In this document: piece by piece, positions 1 to 14,700 of the stretch
How the letters are laid out: each line of letters starts with the position of its first letter
Numbering within the stretch: position 1 is the stretch's first letter
From: Trichoplax sp. H2
Lineage: Eukaryota > Placozoa > Uniplacotomia > Trichoplacea
DNA length: 64,000 bases
Reading direction: 5' to 3'
Assembly (NCBI GenBank): GCA_003344405.1
Contig: NOWV01000039.1
Coordinates: forward strand, 124,001 to 188,000
Made by a program: the position numbers and the translations under genes
The notes under the pieces: model-generated
Told to the model about the DNA's origin: nothing
The model's database searches: none
The model's input: only the letters and a program-made list of their open reading frames with translations

Positions 1-1013
1 TGATAACAAATTGTAACTTTTAGATTTCTGATCATTATAGACCAAAGAAAAATTGAATTTAGTGAAAACAAGAAATATAGATGTTGGTGATTTGCCAAAA
101 AATTGACGATTTTATTTATTAACTAGTGCTGCCTGGCTTACAAAGTTATCACGGCTAATTAATTAGAACAGTAGCGCTTCTTAGAGAGTATTCATATTTT
201 GCAGTAATTTACTGGTGCTCTATTTGAAGTAGCGAATGATATTAATTTCCGTTACATTTTCTTTACTTTGTTAATGGCAATAAATCATTTATTTATTTCT
301 GTCTCGAACAAGGAAAACTGTCCATTACAGTGTTTTATGTAACACTATAACGCGAACCTCTAAGTTGGCGTTTCATTTTACTTTAGACGATATGGTATGA
401 TTCTTCAGGCCAATCAAGTGACGTTTTTAGAATGCGTAACCATAGTATACTTTGTATTATAGAAATCTGACAAACTTTTGATACGGTGTGCAATGGCTAA
501 CATTATACTGGGAATACGAGCACTATTTTGAAATTCCAGTTAGCACAAAGTACTGCAATGGCTCACTAATAAAATGTATTTAGCTTCAATTCAGAATAAA
601 AGCATCAAGTGACATATTAGAGTCGGATATGAAGTATTTGCTGGTAGTGTAATGAGGTTATGCGTGATTTTTGTTGAGAAAATTCTACGGTAAAAGACTC
701 AGTACTGCAGTACCCTAATAATATTATATAGCGCTAGATGTTCATAACAATAGGCCGTTGCCGGCAATTTTGTACAGTATTGGGTACTGTACAGAGGCCA
801 GGTATATACTGTAAGTTGGTAATGTACTGTACATATTGCCCGTAATAGTAATACGGAAACTATAGTGGGAAAGTAATATGTACATACTGTACGGTTTACA
901 GAATATGACTTTGTGCTGTAGTGTAAATCCACGTTGTTGCTAAGAACTGTACAACTGCGAATCTGCGACTTATTTATTTATTACTTTAGATTTTGCCGCT
1001 GCAAAGGCAGTTG
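1..1013. other. Left-flank non-coding stretch
   Basis: No domain-bearing exon is visible on either strand. The AT-rich sequence includes a cluster of TACTGTA/TACAGTA-type near-palindromes between about 700 and 960, just upstream of the ITPA gene. This may be the promoter or 5' flank of that gene, but no TATA box or other core element can be assigned with confidence. Confidence 0.5.
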
Positions 1014-1052
1014 ATGGTTCCCTACTCACCTGAAAACCGGATCTTTAAAATC

Positions 1053-3204
1053 ATGAGAGACTTAGTCTTTATAACTGGTAATGCTAAGAAATTAGAGGAG
1101 GTAAATAAATAATAACTGCTATGCTTGATTAACGTACTCGTATAATAAGACAGCTCTGCGTTCGCATCCAGTACTACTTGATGCTGCATGGTTTTAGTGA
1201 TGTTTGCAGAGAATAGCATTTTGCTTCATTGCATCTCGAAATAGCATGCTGTGGATAGGACATGATAGTTTACTCAAATGTTGTGTAGGCAAATTTTGAC
1301 ACCTTTAATTTCACCATAGCAAATATGATGATATCTGTATTTCGATCTCGAAATTACTGCATAAAAGTAAAAGTAGTTAAAGGGATTCTTTTGTGGCATA
1401 TATTTCATAAAGAGTTAGCAGATAATTGTTATTAATGATTAGCTGAACAAATCTTGAATACGCGTATATCGATGCCTAGCTGATCGTTGATATTGCATTG
1501 TCCTGAAGGTTGTAGCGATACTCGGGAACAGCGTTGGATGGAATTTTACTGCTAGAAAAATCGATTGTAAGCTGAATGATTATATATCAATATATAAGTA
1601 ATAGTACTTCTACTCGTAAGTAGGCCGCTGGATGAGAGTTGGAAAGCGGACGTGCAAACTGTTACATGAAGAAGCAACTATTAGTCAATTGTCGTTATAA
1701 TTTTAAAACACTTTTAAAGCCTTTTAATATTAGAGACTGTATTGTCAGAGTTGGCAGTTTGGCCTACTACTTGTATGATTATTCAATTCATGTTTCATAG
1801 AGTAAGATTTAGTAACCCAGTCCCATTTACCGTAGAGCTTAAAATACGACTATACGAAATTCGAGCAATTACGTATTAACAATATTTATTTCGAATTTAT
1901 GTCATCTTGCTTACCCTACTTTTACGATATGATTTACGACATTAGTGCCTGAATTCCAAGGCGAAAGCGATGAAATATCAAGAGAGAAATGCAAAGCAGC
2001 TGCTCAAATAGTAAGTGATACATGCAGTACATTTTTAAACTTGAATATGTAAACATTCGGAGCTCACTAAGCGCTTTGTATCTCGTCCAATAAAAACATA
2101 GTCTCAAACTATATAATCTCTGTCTGTCTTACTGTTATAGTTTTGGAAATTGTCGTTGTTACTAAACTGCAATTCAACTGCAGCTAACCTATCTGTTTTC
2201 ATTTTTCCTACATTGAGGTCAAAGGGCCAGTCATTGTTGAAGATACTTGTCTGTGTTTTAATGCATTAAAAGGTTTACCAGGACCTTACGTGTAAGTTAA
2301 TGTTTACAACCACTTTATAAAATCCTGTAAAAATTTACATTCAAATCAATTGACAATTCATTTACAGCAAGTGGTTTCTACAGAAAATAGGACCAGAAGG
2401 TATAATATCATTACAGAACATATTATATTGTAAAACCCTTAAAACTGCATCAATCGTCTATCAATGATCAGGAAAGCAATTGCTATGGATCCTAGCCATT
2501 AAACGTTGTTCCTAATTAAAAACTAATTTTAGGTGTTCATGTATCCTATTAAAAGGAATAATCGAATTATTCTGTACTGTAATAGGATTACACCGGTTAT
2601 TGGCCGATTGGGAAGATAAATCAGCTTATGCATTGTGCACGTTTGCTTACTCAAATGGTGATCCATCGCGAGACGTAATATTATTTCGCGGTCGAACCGA
2701 TGTACGTTGTTCAAATTGCTGTTTCAATAGACGATAGTATCAGGTCAAAATTGATGAAGGTAATTTATAATTATTTACCTAAAATTAGGGTACAATAGTA
2801 AGCCCTAGAGGATCTCGTGACTTTGGCTGGGATCCGATATTTCAGCCTACTGATTATAATCAGACGTGAGTAGTATATGGATGCAAACTTATGCCTGTTT
2901 CGATATACTTTACTTTGTTTCTAGAATCTGAATTTAATGGGTGATAATTGATATACTGCAATAGCTTATAGCCAGCAATAGACTGGTCCATTATATTTTC
3001 ATATCTTACTATGTTTTATACGCTGCACTAATAACAATACTAGCTGAAGTTAACTATAATCAATTAAACTCTATTGAAATTGTCTCTCTTGCCCTCCATG
3101 CTAGGTATGCTGAGCTGCCTAAAGATGTAAAAAATAAAATATCTCATCGAAGCAAAGCAATCATGGCCATGGCGGAGTATTTTAAAAATACGACCAGAGA
3201 ATAA
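1053..3204 (+). CDS. ITPA: Inosine triphosphate pyrophosphatase (ITPase), 8 exons
   Basis: This enzyme hydrolyses ITP, XTP and dITP to monophosphates and pyrophosphate, cleaning deaminated purines from the cytosolic nucleotide pool. Exons read as 1053-1100, 1509-1566, 1946-2010, 2218-2291, 2368-2399, 2586-2701, 2789-2865 and 3105-3204. All introns are GT..AG and the phases agree throughout. The ~189-residue product matches the usual animal length (human 194). Family motifs appear in order: the N-terminal nucleotide-binding TGNAKK, EFQGE, the metal-site VEDTCL, GPYVKWFL, the [10 protein letters not shown] strand, FRGRTDG, the FGWDP signature and SHRSKA near the C-terminus. I chose the ATG at 1053. 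An in-frame ATG at 1014 would add 13 residues that the family does not need. The gene is single-copy here, complete, and unlike its modular neighbours in having mixed intron phases. Identification is from remembered family motifs. Confidence 0.94.
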
Positions 3205-3234
3205 CTTATTTCCATGTTGTAATGAACAAAATTA

Positions 3235-3240
3235 AATAAA
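3235..3240 (+). terminator. Polyadenylation signal of ITPA
   Basis: A canonical AATAAA lies 31 bases after the ITPA stop codon, which is a normal spacing for an animal 3' UTR. It closes the gene model. Confidence 0.7.
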
Positions 3241-5136
3241 ATTAGTATACTGTAATCATAATTGACCCACCAATTTAATGTTTTTCCTTAAAATGTCATC
3301 CCTGCCAGCTTATTAAAATATAGGACCGTGGATAGTAAGCTATCTAGATGTTTTAGTGGACAGGTTACAATACCAAACATGTATTACTTAACAAATGTTA
3401 TTTGGTGATCTCACTTCTCACCTGTATTTACTTATACCACCTGGCTTTTGGGTTCTGCGAATTGTCAAGGAATTGCTTGTAGTAGGCCGCTGCTGTGAAA
3501 TAATTAAATTATTTGCAGTTATAAACACCGAATCATTCATTGGTAGTAATTGTGCTCCTAACTGTGTAAGCCGAATCTAATACTTGTGTCAAATCTTATC
3601 CAATGCAGCAGACTCTCATTCTTTAATTACTCTACTTAGAGTTGTAGCTTTATCTCGTTACAAACTGGAACTAACTAGATTACGGTATTTGAAATAGCTA
3701 GACATCTTTCATGTAATGTTTTTGTAAATGATTAACCACGAAAGAAGAAATGTTTGGAGGTACAAATATTATCTTAAATTATATCAAGTACGGTGCAATC
3801 CTCGAATGTCAAATTAATACAATTTTAAGCTACGTAGAAAATATAAAGCACTACTATAGGTGTTAGCTATTTGCATGAATTACTGCAATGAAGAGAATTG
3901 ATATTGTTCATTTCATTTTAGAATCAAACTGCTATAAATATCTTGATTAATTTATAAGTCATTAAAGCGTTCAAAATCAAGATAATGGAATAAGTTAATC
4001 GAATGCTGGGTAACCTATTCTTAATAGCTAATAATATGTATCCGTCTCATGTTGTACTGTAGCAGGATACAAAATATTCTACCTTAAGGCTCTTGTTGAA
4101 GTTAGACTTCTTGCTGTTAGAGAGGCAGAAAAATAAAATGAGACCACCCAAATCATGCTATGCTACTCGCCTAGGCTAACTTGTAGAAAGCCGATATTAG
4201 TCAAATATCGCACAAGCTAATGCTGTATTCTCGATTGGTTCAACGAATCAGAGTGGAAGTGAAGAAGATAGCGTTAGAAATTTTATACTACTAAAGGTAG
4301 CAACAATCTTTTAGCATATCTCGGTGTTGTTTTACAAGTACGCAATAGCATTCACAGCTACTGTATCGAGGCTATACGGCCTGAATAATTCCGTTAATGG
4401 CATGAAAAAACATCGTTTTATTGGATCGTTATCATTCAATTCCTAAACGTAACTCTTGGATAATTATATGTATTAATTTTCAATCAATTTATAACCTATA
4501 ATTTTATTTTTGAATCTGGGTCCATTACTATGTAATTCCATTAAATAAGGTAAGATTGTTTTTTCTTAGAATCAAGTTCACTTTTCCGCTTTTAATTAAT
4601 CTCAAAACAACTTTGTTCTCAGCGAATGTTGCCTGAGCATAAATAATTATATCCGTACTTACAGAAAGGCCCCTAATTCATTTCCTTCAGAACATTTTTT
4701 CATCAATAATTTACACGTATAAACAAATTTCATGAAATCACCCTTAACATGTTACTCCATAATCTGTCAGATACTGTAATATTACAAAGAATGGCATGAC
4801 CCAGACGGAAGCACTACAAAATTTTAAATAATTCCTGGATATCGACTAATAAAGTCTACATGAAATGTCTTCGAAGTAATCATGGACATAACTTGACAGT
4901 AATAAACTCTGTACTCTACTTCATGGACTTTTAGACATAGAAGTTCAAGCTTTTACTAAAAGAGAAGAGTAAAAAAGCACAGCATGATAGGTACTAATAT
5001 AGCATAAGATTACAATGCACCGATCTGAACACAATCCGAAATAACTAGCATGTACGAGTAATTAACGGATAGTATTTTGTGCACTAAAAATCTTTAAAGT
5101 GAAAGAAATTTTATGAGTGATAGATAGAACACTTGG

Positions 5137-5156
5137 AACACTCTGACCAGAGTGTT
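5137..5156. repeat. Perfect 9-bp inverted repeat
   Basis: AACACTCTG is followed after two bases by its exact reverse complement CAGAGTGTT. The right arm runs into a short T-rich tract. It could be a hairpin or the trace of a small inverted-repeat element. No partner terminus or target-site duplication was found, so function is unassigned. Confidence 0.4.
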
Positions 5157-7599
5157 AGGGCACAATTATGGGCTGTTTTTTTGCCAATTTATGTGTATGA
5201 TGTCTGCATAAATGTTCAATTAACTGGTCACATCTAGGACGATTAACATGCACCATGTAAAAGTATGCGATTGGTCCAAGCAGGAATTATTATCGTACTC
5301 TTACTATGGCAATAACTCTTTAAAACGCAAACTAGCAAAGTTATACTAGTATCTCAGGAATATATTCGACGTAGCTTGCTAGAACTGCGAACCCTTGTAC
5401 TAGCATCGTTAATAAGCACAAATGAGGTTATAAGCTTTTATTCCTTCGATATTGCTTCAAATATAAGCCCAATATATCTTACTGTAAACTTAATATTTTA
5501 TTTAGTGAGAAAGGGTTCATTCTTGAGCACTTGGCCTAAATTTACAGTAGGAAAATCGTTGTTCACATCATTAATGGAAATAGCAAGGCAAGAGTTATAA
5601 CTGCCAGTAACTGAAAAGACAATAATGCGTTGTTCTCTTTTCACAAGTTAGAAATCATTTCTCCTCGGGATACGATAGCAGATATTACAGATACGAATAA
5701 ATGAAGAACTGGTTCTTAGTAGTGGTATATAATATAGAAAATTTTATGTTACGGATCTAAATTGGTGAAATCTAAGTAGAGTAGTAGCTATGATGATTTA
5801 TAACCATAATGAGGAGTTACTAATTCTGCAAAAGCTAATAATTCTCGAGTAATACAAAGTAGAAATAATCTTAAATTTTGATGCGCCATTCTCAACAAAG
5901 TATGAATAATTGATTAACGATTACCTTTGTAAATTAGCGTAAAGCGATTGCCTTAAATTCAGATTACTATTAGAAAAGCCCAAAAAAATCAATTAATGAA
6001 GCCATTGAGCAATAGCATTTACGAAAAGATAGTTGCAATCAGGGACTAATAAGTCTACAGCAAAGTTTAAAGGGCTTACAAGATTATTTAAACAGTTAAC
6101 AGCGGCAGCCTACAATTCAGCTCGCTCCTGACTGTGCCTTGATATTAGTCTACATATGATAGTAAGTTTAGAACTGTTTCTAGAATAGATTAACAATTAT
6201 AACTATAGCTATTCGGAGGATGAATCATTTGGAGGCTGTAAAATTTAATCAACGATATCCAAAAGGAATCACATGATTTAATTAGCAGAATAAGAGCAAA
6301 ATAAAATATATGCATGTTGTTCTTTTATTAATGTAATATTTATAATGTTGCAAGACAAATGAAAATTTAAATATCTTGATAGTCTATCTGGATATTAGAA
6401 TAATTTTTTTACGAATACGTATGTATGTACGCACTGCATCTATAAAGAAGTGATGATGACTGATCAGTCCTTGAAAGCTTATATAATTTAATTTGCCATG
6501 TTTAAAAGAATCCTACAATTCACCTAATAACCTAAGATGAGATCAAAATATTTACGGCATAGGTACCTGCTTAATATCATTATATAAATAATTAGTGCAA
6601 TGCAAAATCGCAATTTTCGTTAGCAACTGTCAGCATTAACTGTAATCATTATTGACACCATGAAGAATAATCTGCTATAGACTTTTATCAAGCTTTTATC
6701 CTCAAAGTATCAAGTGTTTCATAATTTCGATATAAATAGTACCACTTAAGCAAATCTTTTGATGATATTGGATAGAAATTTTGCAAGAAACTTAAAAATT
6801 CCTAAACAAATTTTCAAGGCAAATAGCTCATGATTTAATCATGGAACTTTCAATTTTAAACATCACATCAGATGGTACACTGCCGCACCTCTTATAAATA
6901 AATCGATTTTTTCTCATTTATATTAATAAAATAATAGCGTAAGTTTTGACGTAATCTGTGACTCGGTTTGAAGAATCTATTAAGAGTCTCTTTCAGGCCA
7001 TAATCTATTATTAATAATTTAATGGATGGTCTGACAGAAAAGAATAATCTATGACTAGCAAGATGATTGCGCAGTTAACTTGTTATTTCTCATTAACAAT
7101 AAAAAAAATTTTAAAACTCAATTTTTCTATTCAACATTTTAAATACTTCATCCATTACTCATTCTGTAATTATGTATTGGTAATTATCTATGATGTCTGG
7201 ACAGTTTGAAATGAAACTAATTACGTTATATTTTCTCATTTCGTCATCATTGAATAGAGTGGATTGCATTTGAGTCCACTGATTATCTCAAGAAATTATT
7301 CAACACAATTAATCCACTAATATTAGCTTTAATACATATATTGTGCTTGAATACAGCAAGCATTATGACTTAAAAGGTATTATTTATTATATATCTACCA
7401 TTAATCGTTCAGCAATTTACATTTATATACAAATTCTAAGACTATTTCATAACGGATAACTTTAATACTGTAATTCTATCATAATCGGAAAGTGATTATA
7501 CCCATTACTTGGATTTGATGACCGTGATATAGATTTTAGCATGGATTTAGTCCTTCTTTTATTCTTAGGCTATAATACTGTTAATGGTATATAGAGAAT

Positions 7600-8440
7600 T
7601 GTAATTCATAATAGATGATTTACCTCTACCTAACCTTTGCATTGTATAATTAATGAATTACGCTAGGAAATTGGCTATAGCATACACATATACTGTAGTA
7701 TGCAAAGAATCATGATTAATAAATGAACTAACCTTTGCACTTTGCATATTTAATGAACGATGCATAGGACACTGGTTATAGCATATAGCATAAGTGTATA
7801 GAGACCTATAATTACTAGATGATCTAACTTTTGCATCGCCCATTTAAATTAATGAATCGCGGTAGAATTTTGGTTACAGTAGGGATTGAGAATGGATTAA
7901 GCCATCTCTACGTTCCTAGACTATGATTTAGTTCAAGGCTATAATGCTGTTAATAGCAAATAGAGAACTAGAAAAGACGAATTTACCTTTCGTTGCATAT
8001 TTAATGAATTACGCTTAGAATATTGGTTATAACTGGAATTGAGAAATAAATTAACTCACCTTCATATTCCTAAGCCATCATTTAGTTAGCATGTCGTAAT
8101 TTTAAATGAATGGCGTTTCTCTTCCATTAAAGCATTCATTAGCTTCAATGAGCTAACTATGACGTAGATTTAAGAATAGAATTAATCCATCATCCCCTTC
8201 CAGACCACAATAGTACTTATATCGTTTCATCATTTTTAATGGATGGTGTAACTCTGGCATTGAATAATAATTGATCGTGTTTAATATTATAGTAAAGACA
8301 TGGATTAATTCTTGATTCCTTTTTTAGGCTACAAAGTTGTTGATGTTATATCATAACTTTTATTCGATGGCGTAACCTTACATTGAATAATTGATCATGT
8401 TTACTAGCAGAGTTTGCTTAATTATTCTTTGCAGAAAGTA
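7600..8440. repeat. Degenerate tandem repeat field
   Basis: Several diverged copies share the pattern 'CCTTTGCAT..TTTAATGAAT.ACG....GAA..TTGGTTATA' (near 7633, 7733, 7828 and 7985) and a second block 'GGATTAA..CCATC...CCTA.GC.A...TTAGTT'. Unit length drifts around 100-130 bases. Copies are too diverged for a recent array, and no coding frame persists across units. Confidence 0.5.
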
Positions 8441-8710
8441 AACTCTAATCGAGACAATAGCGATGATTGCTATATTCTATATATATATATCTTATTCCTA
8501 TTCCTGATAGCCTTTGTTATGCAAACTATGTGAAACTTTTGTTGCTATTCCATTAACTCGACAGGCATGTAGCAATCTCTTTATATTGGCGTATTAACGT
8601 CTTTAATTACTAGTCTAGAAATTAATTGAAGGTGGTAAAACGTTAATATTGATAATTTTAATTACTTCTTTTTGCAGCAATCTGGAGAACGTGCATGATT
8701 GAATTAAAAC

Positions 8711-8780
8711 ATGGCTAGCTCGTGGATGTCGCTAACAAGATGGTTAAGCATCGCTGTGGTATTGGTTTTACCGATTTCGG
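8711..8780 (+). CDS. Signal-peptide exon of the MAM-EGF-SRCR gene
   Basis: ATG opens 23 codons plus one base. There is a short polar and aromatic N-terminus, then a hydrophobic core ([10 protein letters not shown]) and small residues near a likely cleavage site. The exon ends at GTAGG in phase 1, matching the phase of every downstream module. This is the usual layout for secreted mosaic proteins. Confidence 0.75.
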
Positions 8781-11700
8781 GTAGGTGGACAATCCTATTA
8801 GAAGTTAAATTTTATTGGTATACTCTATTTTGCACTCTATTTGTTAGGCATTTTTTACTAACTTTTAAATCCCGTTTGTTTTTAAGATAGTTTTTAATAA
8901 CAAAAAACTTGTTGAATATATAAAATTTTATTTTAAGTCTAAAATATTTTAATTTATCTAGATTAAAAATTCTAATTTCGTCAATTTTCTTTTTACCATC
9001 CAATCGTTAACGATGAAAATATCTAATTTTACTAAAGTAATTTATTAGTTTATCATTTCCCTTGCAAATATGCGTATCTAATATTAATATACTCCTTAAA
9101 GATTTGGCGATAAAATATAGCCATAATTTTATGTTGTAAGGTTTACCAACAATAATGAAAAAGATTGAGACTATTCCTCCCTATATATTAAATCTTTTAA
9201 AAGTTTTTGCTTCGTTCGCTTTCTCAATAAACATGAGTTCTCGCATGTGACTTCTTTGCTTTTATAGACATTACTCCAATGTTACCTGACGGTTTATCTT
9301 AATAAGATATTTAAAAATTTATTTAAGTCAATGACAACTTTAAAGAGTAGGATAGATCGCAACAACGATTAAAATTTCTTTCTCATTTAGTAAAGATTGA
9401 GAAGTCTTTTAAGTTAAGGAATGCGTAAACGTATTCAAATCGATTCAAGTTAGTTTGTATTTTACAGTAGTTCGGTAAATAATTTTTGCTGCCGGTACAT
9501 TAAGTCACAAATTCATTCATTTACCGAAGGATACATCAATAATGGTGATAAAATTGTTTAAATTCTAAGCTAATCGAAAAATCTAAGCAAGATTTTTTTC
9601 CGTTCATGAACCGCTTTAAAAGAATTATTAGAATCGATAATTATTTATTCATTTGTCATATTTCTATTCCATGAATACTACCGACATTATTACAAACTTA
9701 AGTTTTAATGACTTGTTTATTCATCAACTACTTTGAAATCTAATGATATAATCAAGCTAGAAATGTCCCCACGGTCGTAAATTAATGTGATGGATCTGAT
9801 TATCTCCTTGAAAGGCACTACCTTAAAAGGTTTCAACTTTATATATAGCAGGTAAAGATGCCTTCACGACTAGTGCAGTCATTTTTAAGGATCTAGAGTT
9901 CAAAAATTAATTAATCAACGAAAGATCTAGTTGCATAATTTACTTAGATCTGTCAATGGCTGAACTGAAAGTATAAAATAACTAAAAATTTAAATGCGGG
10001 CTAGTATATCGCTATTCGCAGTACGTCATATATTATGGGAAATAAAATTAAGGTAGCAACTAGATAGATGAAGGTATTAAATACTGCGAGTTGCTATAAG
10101 AAAATTGATCTTGCCTAAATCTTATAACAGGATTATAAAGGAGTAGTACTGATCGTTATCACCTACAAGAATGAAATTTATGGTATAGCGACGAGAATAG
10201 GATTGTGTAATACACCTATAAGATCAGAGTATAGTATGATTATCATGAAGCCTGTTTCGTCAATTTATTTCACACAATCTGACATGTTCAATAGCGAACT
10301 GTGCAGGCATGATGAATTCATTATTAAATATAAGCAGTTAAAACTGAATTACTAAAGCTCATATCCCTCCTTATCATATAAATAACTTCCAAACTTTAGT
10401 GATCACTATTTACGGCATGGTAGCATAAGTTAACCTCAAGAAATTTGTTGTTTAGCTATTTAAAATCACTTTAATTCTTATGGGATGTCCTTGGAGAATT
10501 ATATACTTCGTATTCTTCAAACGATCGAGCTGATAGATCTAAGTGTGTCTATTTTTAGTGCTGCTTTATTCTTGCTAGATCTTCCCTTAGATGTTTTTAA
10601 TGTTTATTCTTCAAGTGATTAGCTTGATAGATATATTTATTGTGCAACATTAATGGTGATATTGTTTATTAAATGGTAGATTGAGAATTTGTCCTAGTCG
10701 ATATCAACGTAATAGCAATTAGAGTATTTCAAAGTCTGTCAATAAATAATACCAAAGTACCGTAGCCCCTCTTATTCTTGATCGCTACTTTTAATCCCAT
10801 TCTTCTCATCAAACAGATAGGTTGAAATTTATGTAATTTGCATTGAGGTTTTTTTCTAGAATGTAAATATAACACGTAAATAAAAATGTCAACGATGATA
10901 TTGAATATGCAAGACTTGAATCAATTTCAGTCACACATTTCAGACATGATTAATAAATAATTAATGATCTCTTCCTGTAATGTTACTGGCGATGTAAACC
11001 ATGAAATTTTCATGGCTGTTCATTAGTACGATAAGGGTTAAACATCAGAATAACAATTGAGGGTTAGACTGGATCACAAGAATTTGATTTGTCAACTTTT
11101 CCACCGCAAAATTAAGGACCTGCCAACACATCCATTAGTGATATTAGGCTACGATTGATATATTTATTTTCGTCACCGTTTCTTTTATGCACGCTTGGTT
11201 GACTTACTAAATGCATTTAAATGTATCTTGATGATGAAGATGATATTGCTCAACTACCGTACATGTTGTTATGGAAATCGTAGAGTAACAGAGCGACTTA
11301 TGTAAACATTGAATAGGTAGTCTATTGAATTATACAACGATAACAATTTTTCTGTTCGCAAATAGAAGAAAATTAATCACCAGACTTGATGAAATTGATA
11401 ATTGATAGACTTTTACGATATTCGATCTTAATTAGGTTTTCCGATTGATCATCATACTAGATGAAATTGATAATTCATAGATTTTAAGATCTTTGACCTT
11501 AAACAGACTTTCTAATTGGTCATCATGCTTGATGAAATTGATAAGAATTTATGGACTTTACCTTCTTTAATCTTAAATAGGTTTTCCGAGCCAAGATTTA
11601 CAGCAACTTGGCCTTACACTTGATCAACAAAGTGCACGTGAGTAATTTTATTAAGTCATATTTCAGAATACTAATTAAGGATAGCTAGAAGAGATATATA

Positions 11701-14700
11701 ATCGGTGATCAATCAATATAGTGCAATATAAATAGTCTTGCTGGATTACATAGAAAGTGAATTCGAGAATTAGCGTATTGGTTATATAATAAGCAGTGCT
11801 ATTGAAGGTTAGTCAAGACCACATAGTAGAAATGACATATTATAATATAGCAGGGAAATGCGGAAATAGCATCAATAATATTCCTTTTTATTGTAAATAC
11901 AAAGGTTACAATTGATAATGAATCGGGGCAGTATAGTAGAAAGACCCTATTTGGTAGTATAATAAAGCGGAAATGGCTTCAATAGTATTATGAATACAAA
12001 AGTAGCAAAATACTTCCTATATAATTGACAATGAAACAAAGTAGCGTACTAGAAATATCCTGTTTAATAATATGGAACAAGAAGGATCAGTAAAAGCTAG
12101 TTCTAGGATTAAACCATAGTTGAAATACACTCTTGGGGAAACCCTGTTCTAGAGAAGATGAAATCAATAATGCTATTAATAATTACGCTAGTGACACAAG
12201 TAAATATTAGTGTAACTATAATTTTTAGAAATCTTAAAGGCAGTTGATACTTTAAAAAACGATTTAGTATTAACTGTAAAATTATAATTACGACGAATAT
12301 TTAATAATCGATCGACCAAGATCAATAATGATAATAATATAGATCGTGAATTAAATCGCTTAGATCTTCAATTATACAATTATTGCATTAATTTTCAATT
12401 TAGTTAGCGACGCAGTGCAGTTAAATTGTGGATTTGAAAGCGATTTTTGCCAGTGGAAAAACATGATCATCGACGATTTCGATTGGAGTCGTAGGCAAGC
12501 GATGAGTTGTACCCCTGATACAGGACCTATATTTGATCATACTTTCACCAATGTCTCAGGTAAAATATCAATTTACAACCATTAATTACGACAACTAATG
12601 TCCAATAGTTGATCTATTCTCGTTTTGAACTTCTAGGCACTTTCGCTTTAGCTAATGTAGCATCTTATGCTGCTAATAATCGGGCAATCTTATTTAGCCC
12701 TCTCATAACTAGCGCTCAAACCAGATGTTTAAGGTTTTGGTATAATATGTACGGACAAGATGTTAATGAGCTCTTTGTAGTTATCTCCAATGCTGGCAAA
12801 GTATGGAATAAAGTAGGTAATCAAGGACGACAATGGAATTTGGCCGAAATTGACATTAGTAGTAGCTACCTAAACTACACGGTAATGAGAATGAAAGTAG
12901 AAATTTTTGCTTACTTTTAAAACATCTTACCGAATTGCAACTTCTAATAGCCGTAGATAAATGAACCTAGTATTAAATACTACGAGATAGTGTACGTTTT
13001 AAATTATGACATAAGTGTTGAACTTGGATCATTTCTGGGCAACTAATCAATTTATTTTACATCATTTAGATCTATATTGGTGCAGTGAGGGGAAATGGAG
13101 TACAAGGAGATATTGCCCTAGATGATGTAACAGTTACTAACCAATTATGTAAGATATTGATATTGTCATCACTTTAATTAATTAAGCTCACTAATAACTA
13201 AATACTAGCATAGATAAATTCCAAACCATCTTTATAAAGGCAATAATCCATGCGATGCCAGTCCTTGTCTTAATGGTGGAACTTGCGTACCGGTTAATGC
13301 TCAAAACTATACCTGCACATGTACTAGTGATTACTCAGGCCAAAACTGTCAAACCTTTGTCAGTAAGTTAAAACAATAATCATCAAATAGCTGTAGCGCA
13401 TTATATTATGCTTCTATTATTTGCATGTAGCTGAAATTATTTAAGTTGTATACGGATATGGCTGTTTATACATATCTTTAAAGGTCACATAATTTAACTT
13501 GATAAAAGATATTTATTGATGCCAAGTACTGTACATCGTATGCGACAAAAGGCATTATATTAATTTATATAATGATTTGTAACAGATTTTATAAAATTAC
13601 GCTTTAAGCTTTAACTTGTTTCAATTTATGTTGTACTTATATCTGAAATTTATCTAGATTATACGGTATGTGATTGGGTACTGTATTATTTAATATGATA
13701 GTTGTATAATCTAACTTTAAAGATAAATTATAAACAGTTATAATAGACGTTGGATCAAGTCAGATTAAATTAAATCATGGATATACTAATTTTATTCATC
13801 ATCATTCTAAGTTTCGTTGATATCTTTTATCTAAAAGATGTCCAGGTTCGATTAGTTAACGGCAATAGTACGTCTGGGCGAGTAGAAGTTTACTATGGCG
13901 GCGAATGGGGTACAGTCTGCGATGATATCTGGGATATCAATGATGCTACAGTAATTTGTCGTCAATTAGGCTATCCAGGGGCGGTTGCAGCTATCAGAAA
14001 TGGAGGATTCGGTGCAGGTACAGGTACTATTCTCTTGGATGATGTCGCTTGCAACGGCAACGAAAATAAAATTGAAGACTGCTCTCATTCTGGATGGGGT
14101 CAAACCAATTGCAATCATAATGAAGATGCAGGAGTTGTATGCCAAGGTTTGATAATTCATGAACTAATAAATCTCTATCAATATATTTTGTCGACATCAG
14201 ACTATTCAGTCCATTGATATTTGTTCTTTTTAACTGCAGATATTTAAATTTACATCGTTAAGTATTTGTTCTTTTTATTATGGGATAGTTTTTACTTGAT
14301 TAGTGCTGCACTGTAAATAGTAAAATGGACTAGGATATTATTCTTACTGCTATTCTAATTGCTAGTAACTTCTATACTGTATAAGTCTTTCGTTAATAGC
14401 ATTGGATAGATTCGTCTATAAATACTGTACCGAGGTATTTAGAGCTCATCGACAATAATGAATCATCGCGTTCTCATCGTTTTTAGCCAAGGTTCGCTTA
14501 GTTAACGGTGGAGCGGATTATGGAAGAGTTGAAGTGTATCATGATGGAAGTTGGGGAACTATCTGCGACGATAGTTGGACTAATACTGATGCTAGTATCG
14601 TTTGTAAGCAACTTGGATTTACTGGAGTCTCAGAAGCTGTTTGTTGTGGTACTTATGGCGCTGGCACTGGCACGATTTGGATGGATAATGTTTATTGCGT

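Larger units (their letters stand above)
3241..8710. other. Intergenic, no gene recognised
   Basis: Between ITPA and the MAM/SRCR gene I see only short chance open frames without domain signatures, bordering splice sites or compositional change. The stretch is very AT-rich. Its visible structures are a short perfect palindrome near 5.14 kb and a degenerate tandem-repeat field from about 7.6 kb, both listed separately. Confidence 0.55.
8781..12403 (+). other. Long first intron, no internal exon seen
   Basis: I found no cysteine-rich or domain-like exon in this 3.6-kb intron. It is AT-rich and holds two tandem-repeat stretches near its 3' end. A separate small gene or an unrecognised phase-1 exon could be missed by eye. 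Confidence 0.5.

Noticed and set aside
699-932. 77-codon minus-strand frame
   Set aside because: Composition is dominated by the TACTGTA-type repeats and there are no domain or splice features.
1014-1052. Upstream ATG as the ITPA start
   Set aside because: It would add 13 residues before the conserved TGNAKK region, more than the family normally has; 1053 gives a typical N-terminus, though 1014 cannot be excluded.
5137-5156. Palindrome as a transposon terminus
   Set aside because: No matching terminus or target-site duplication was found within several kilobases.
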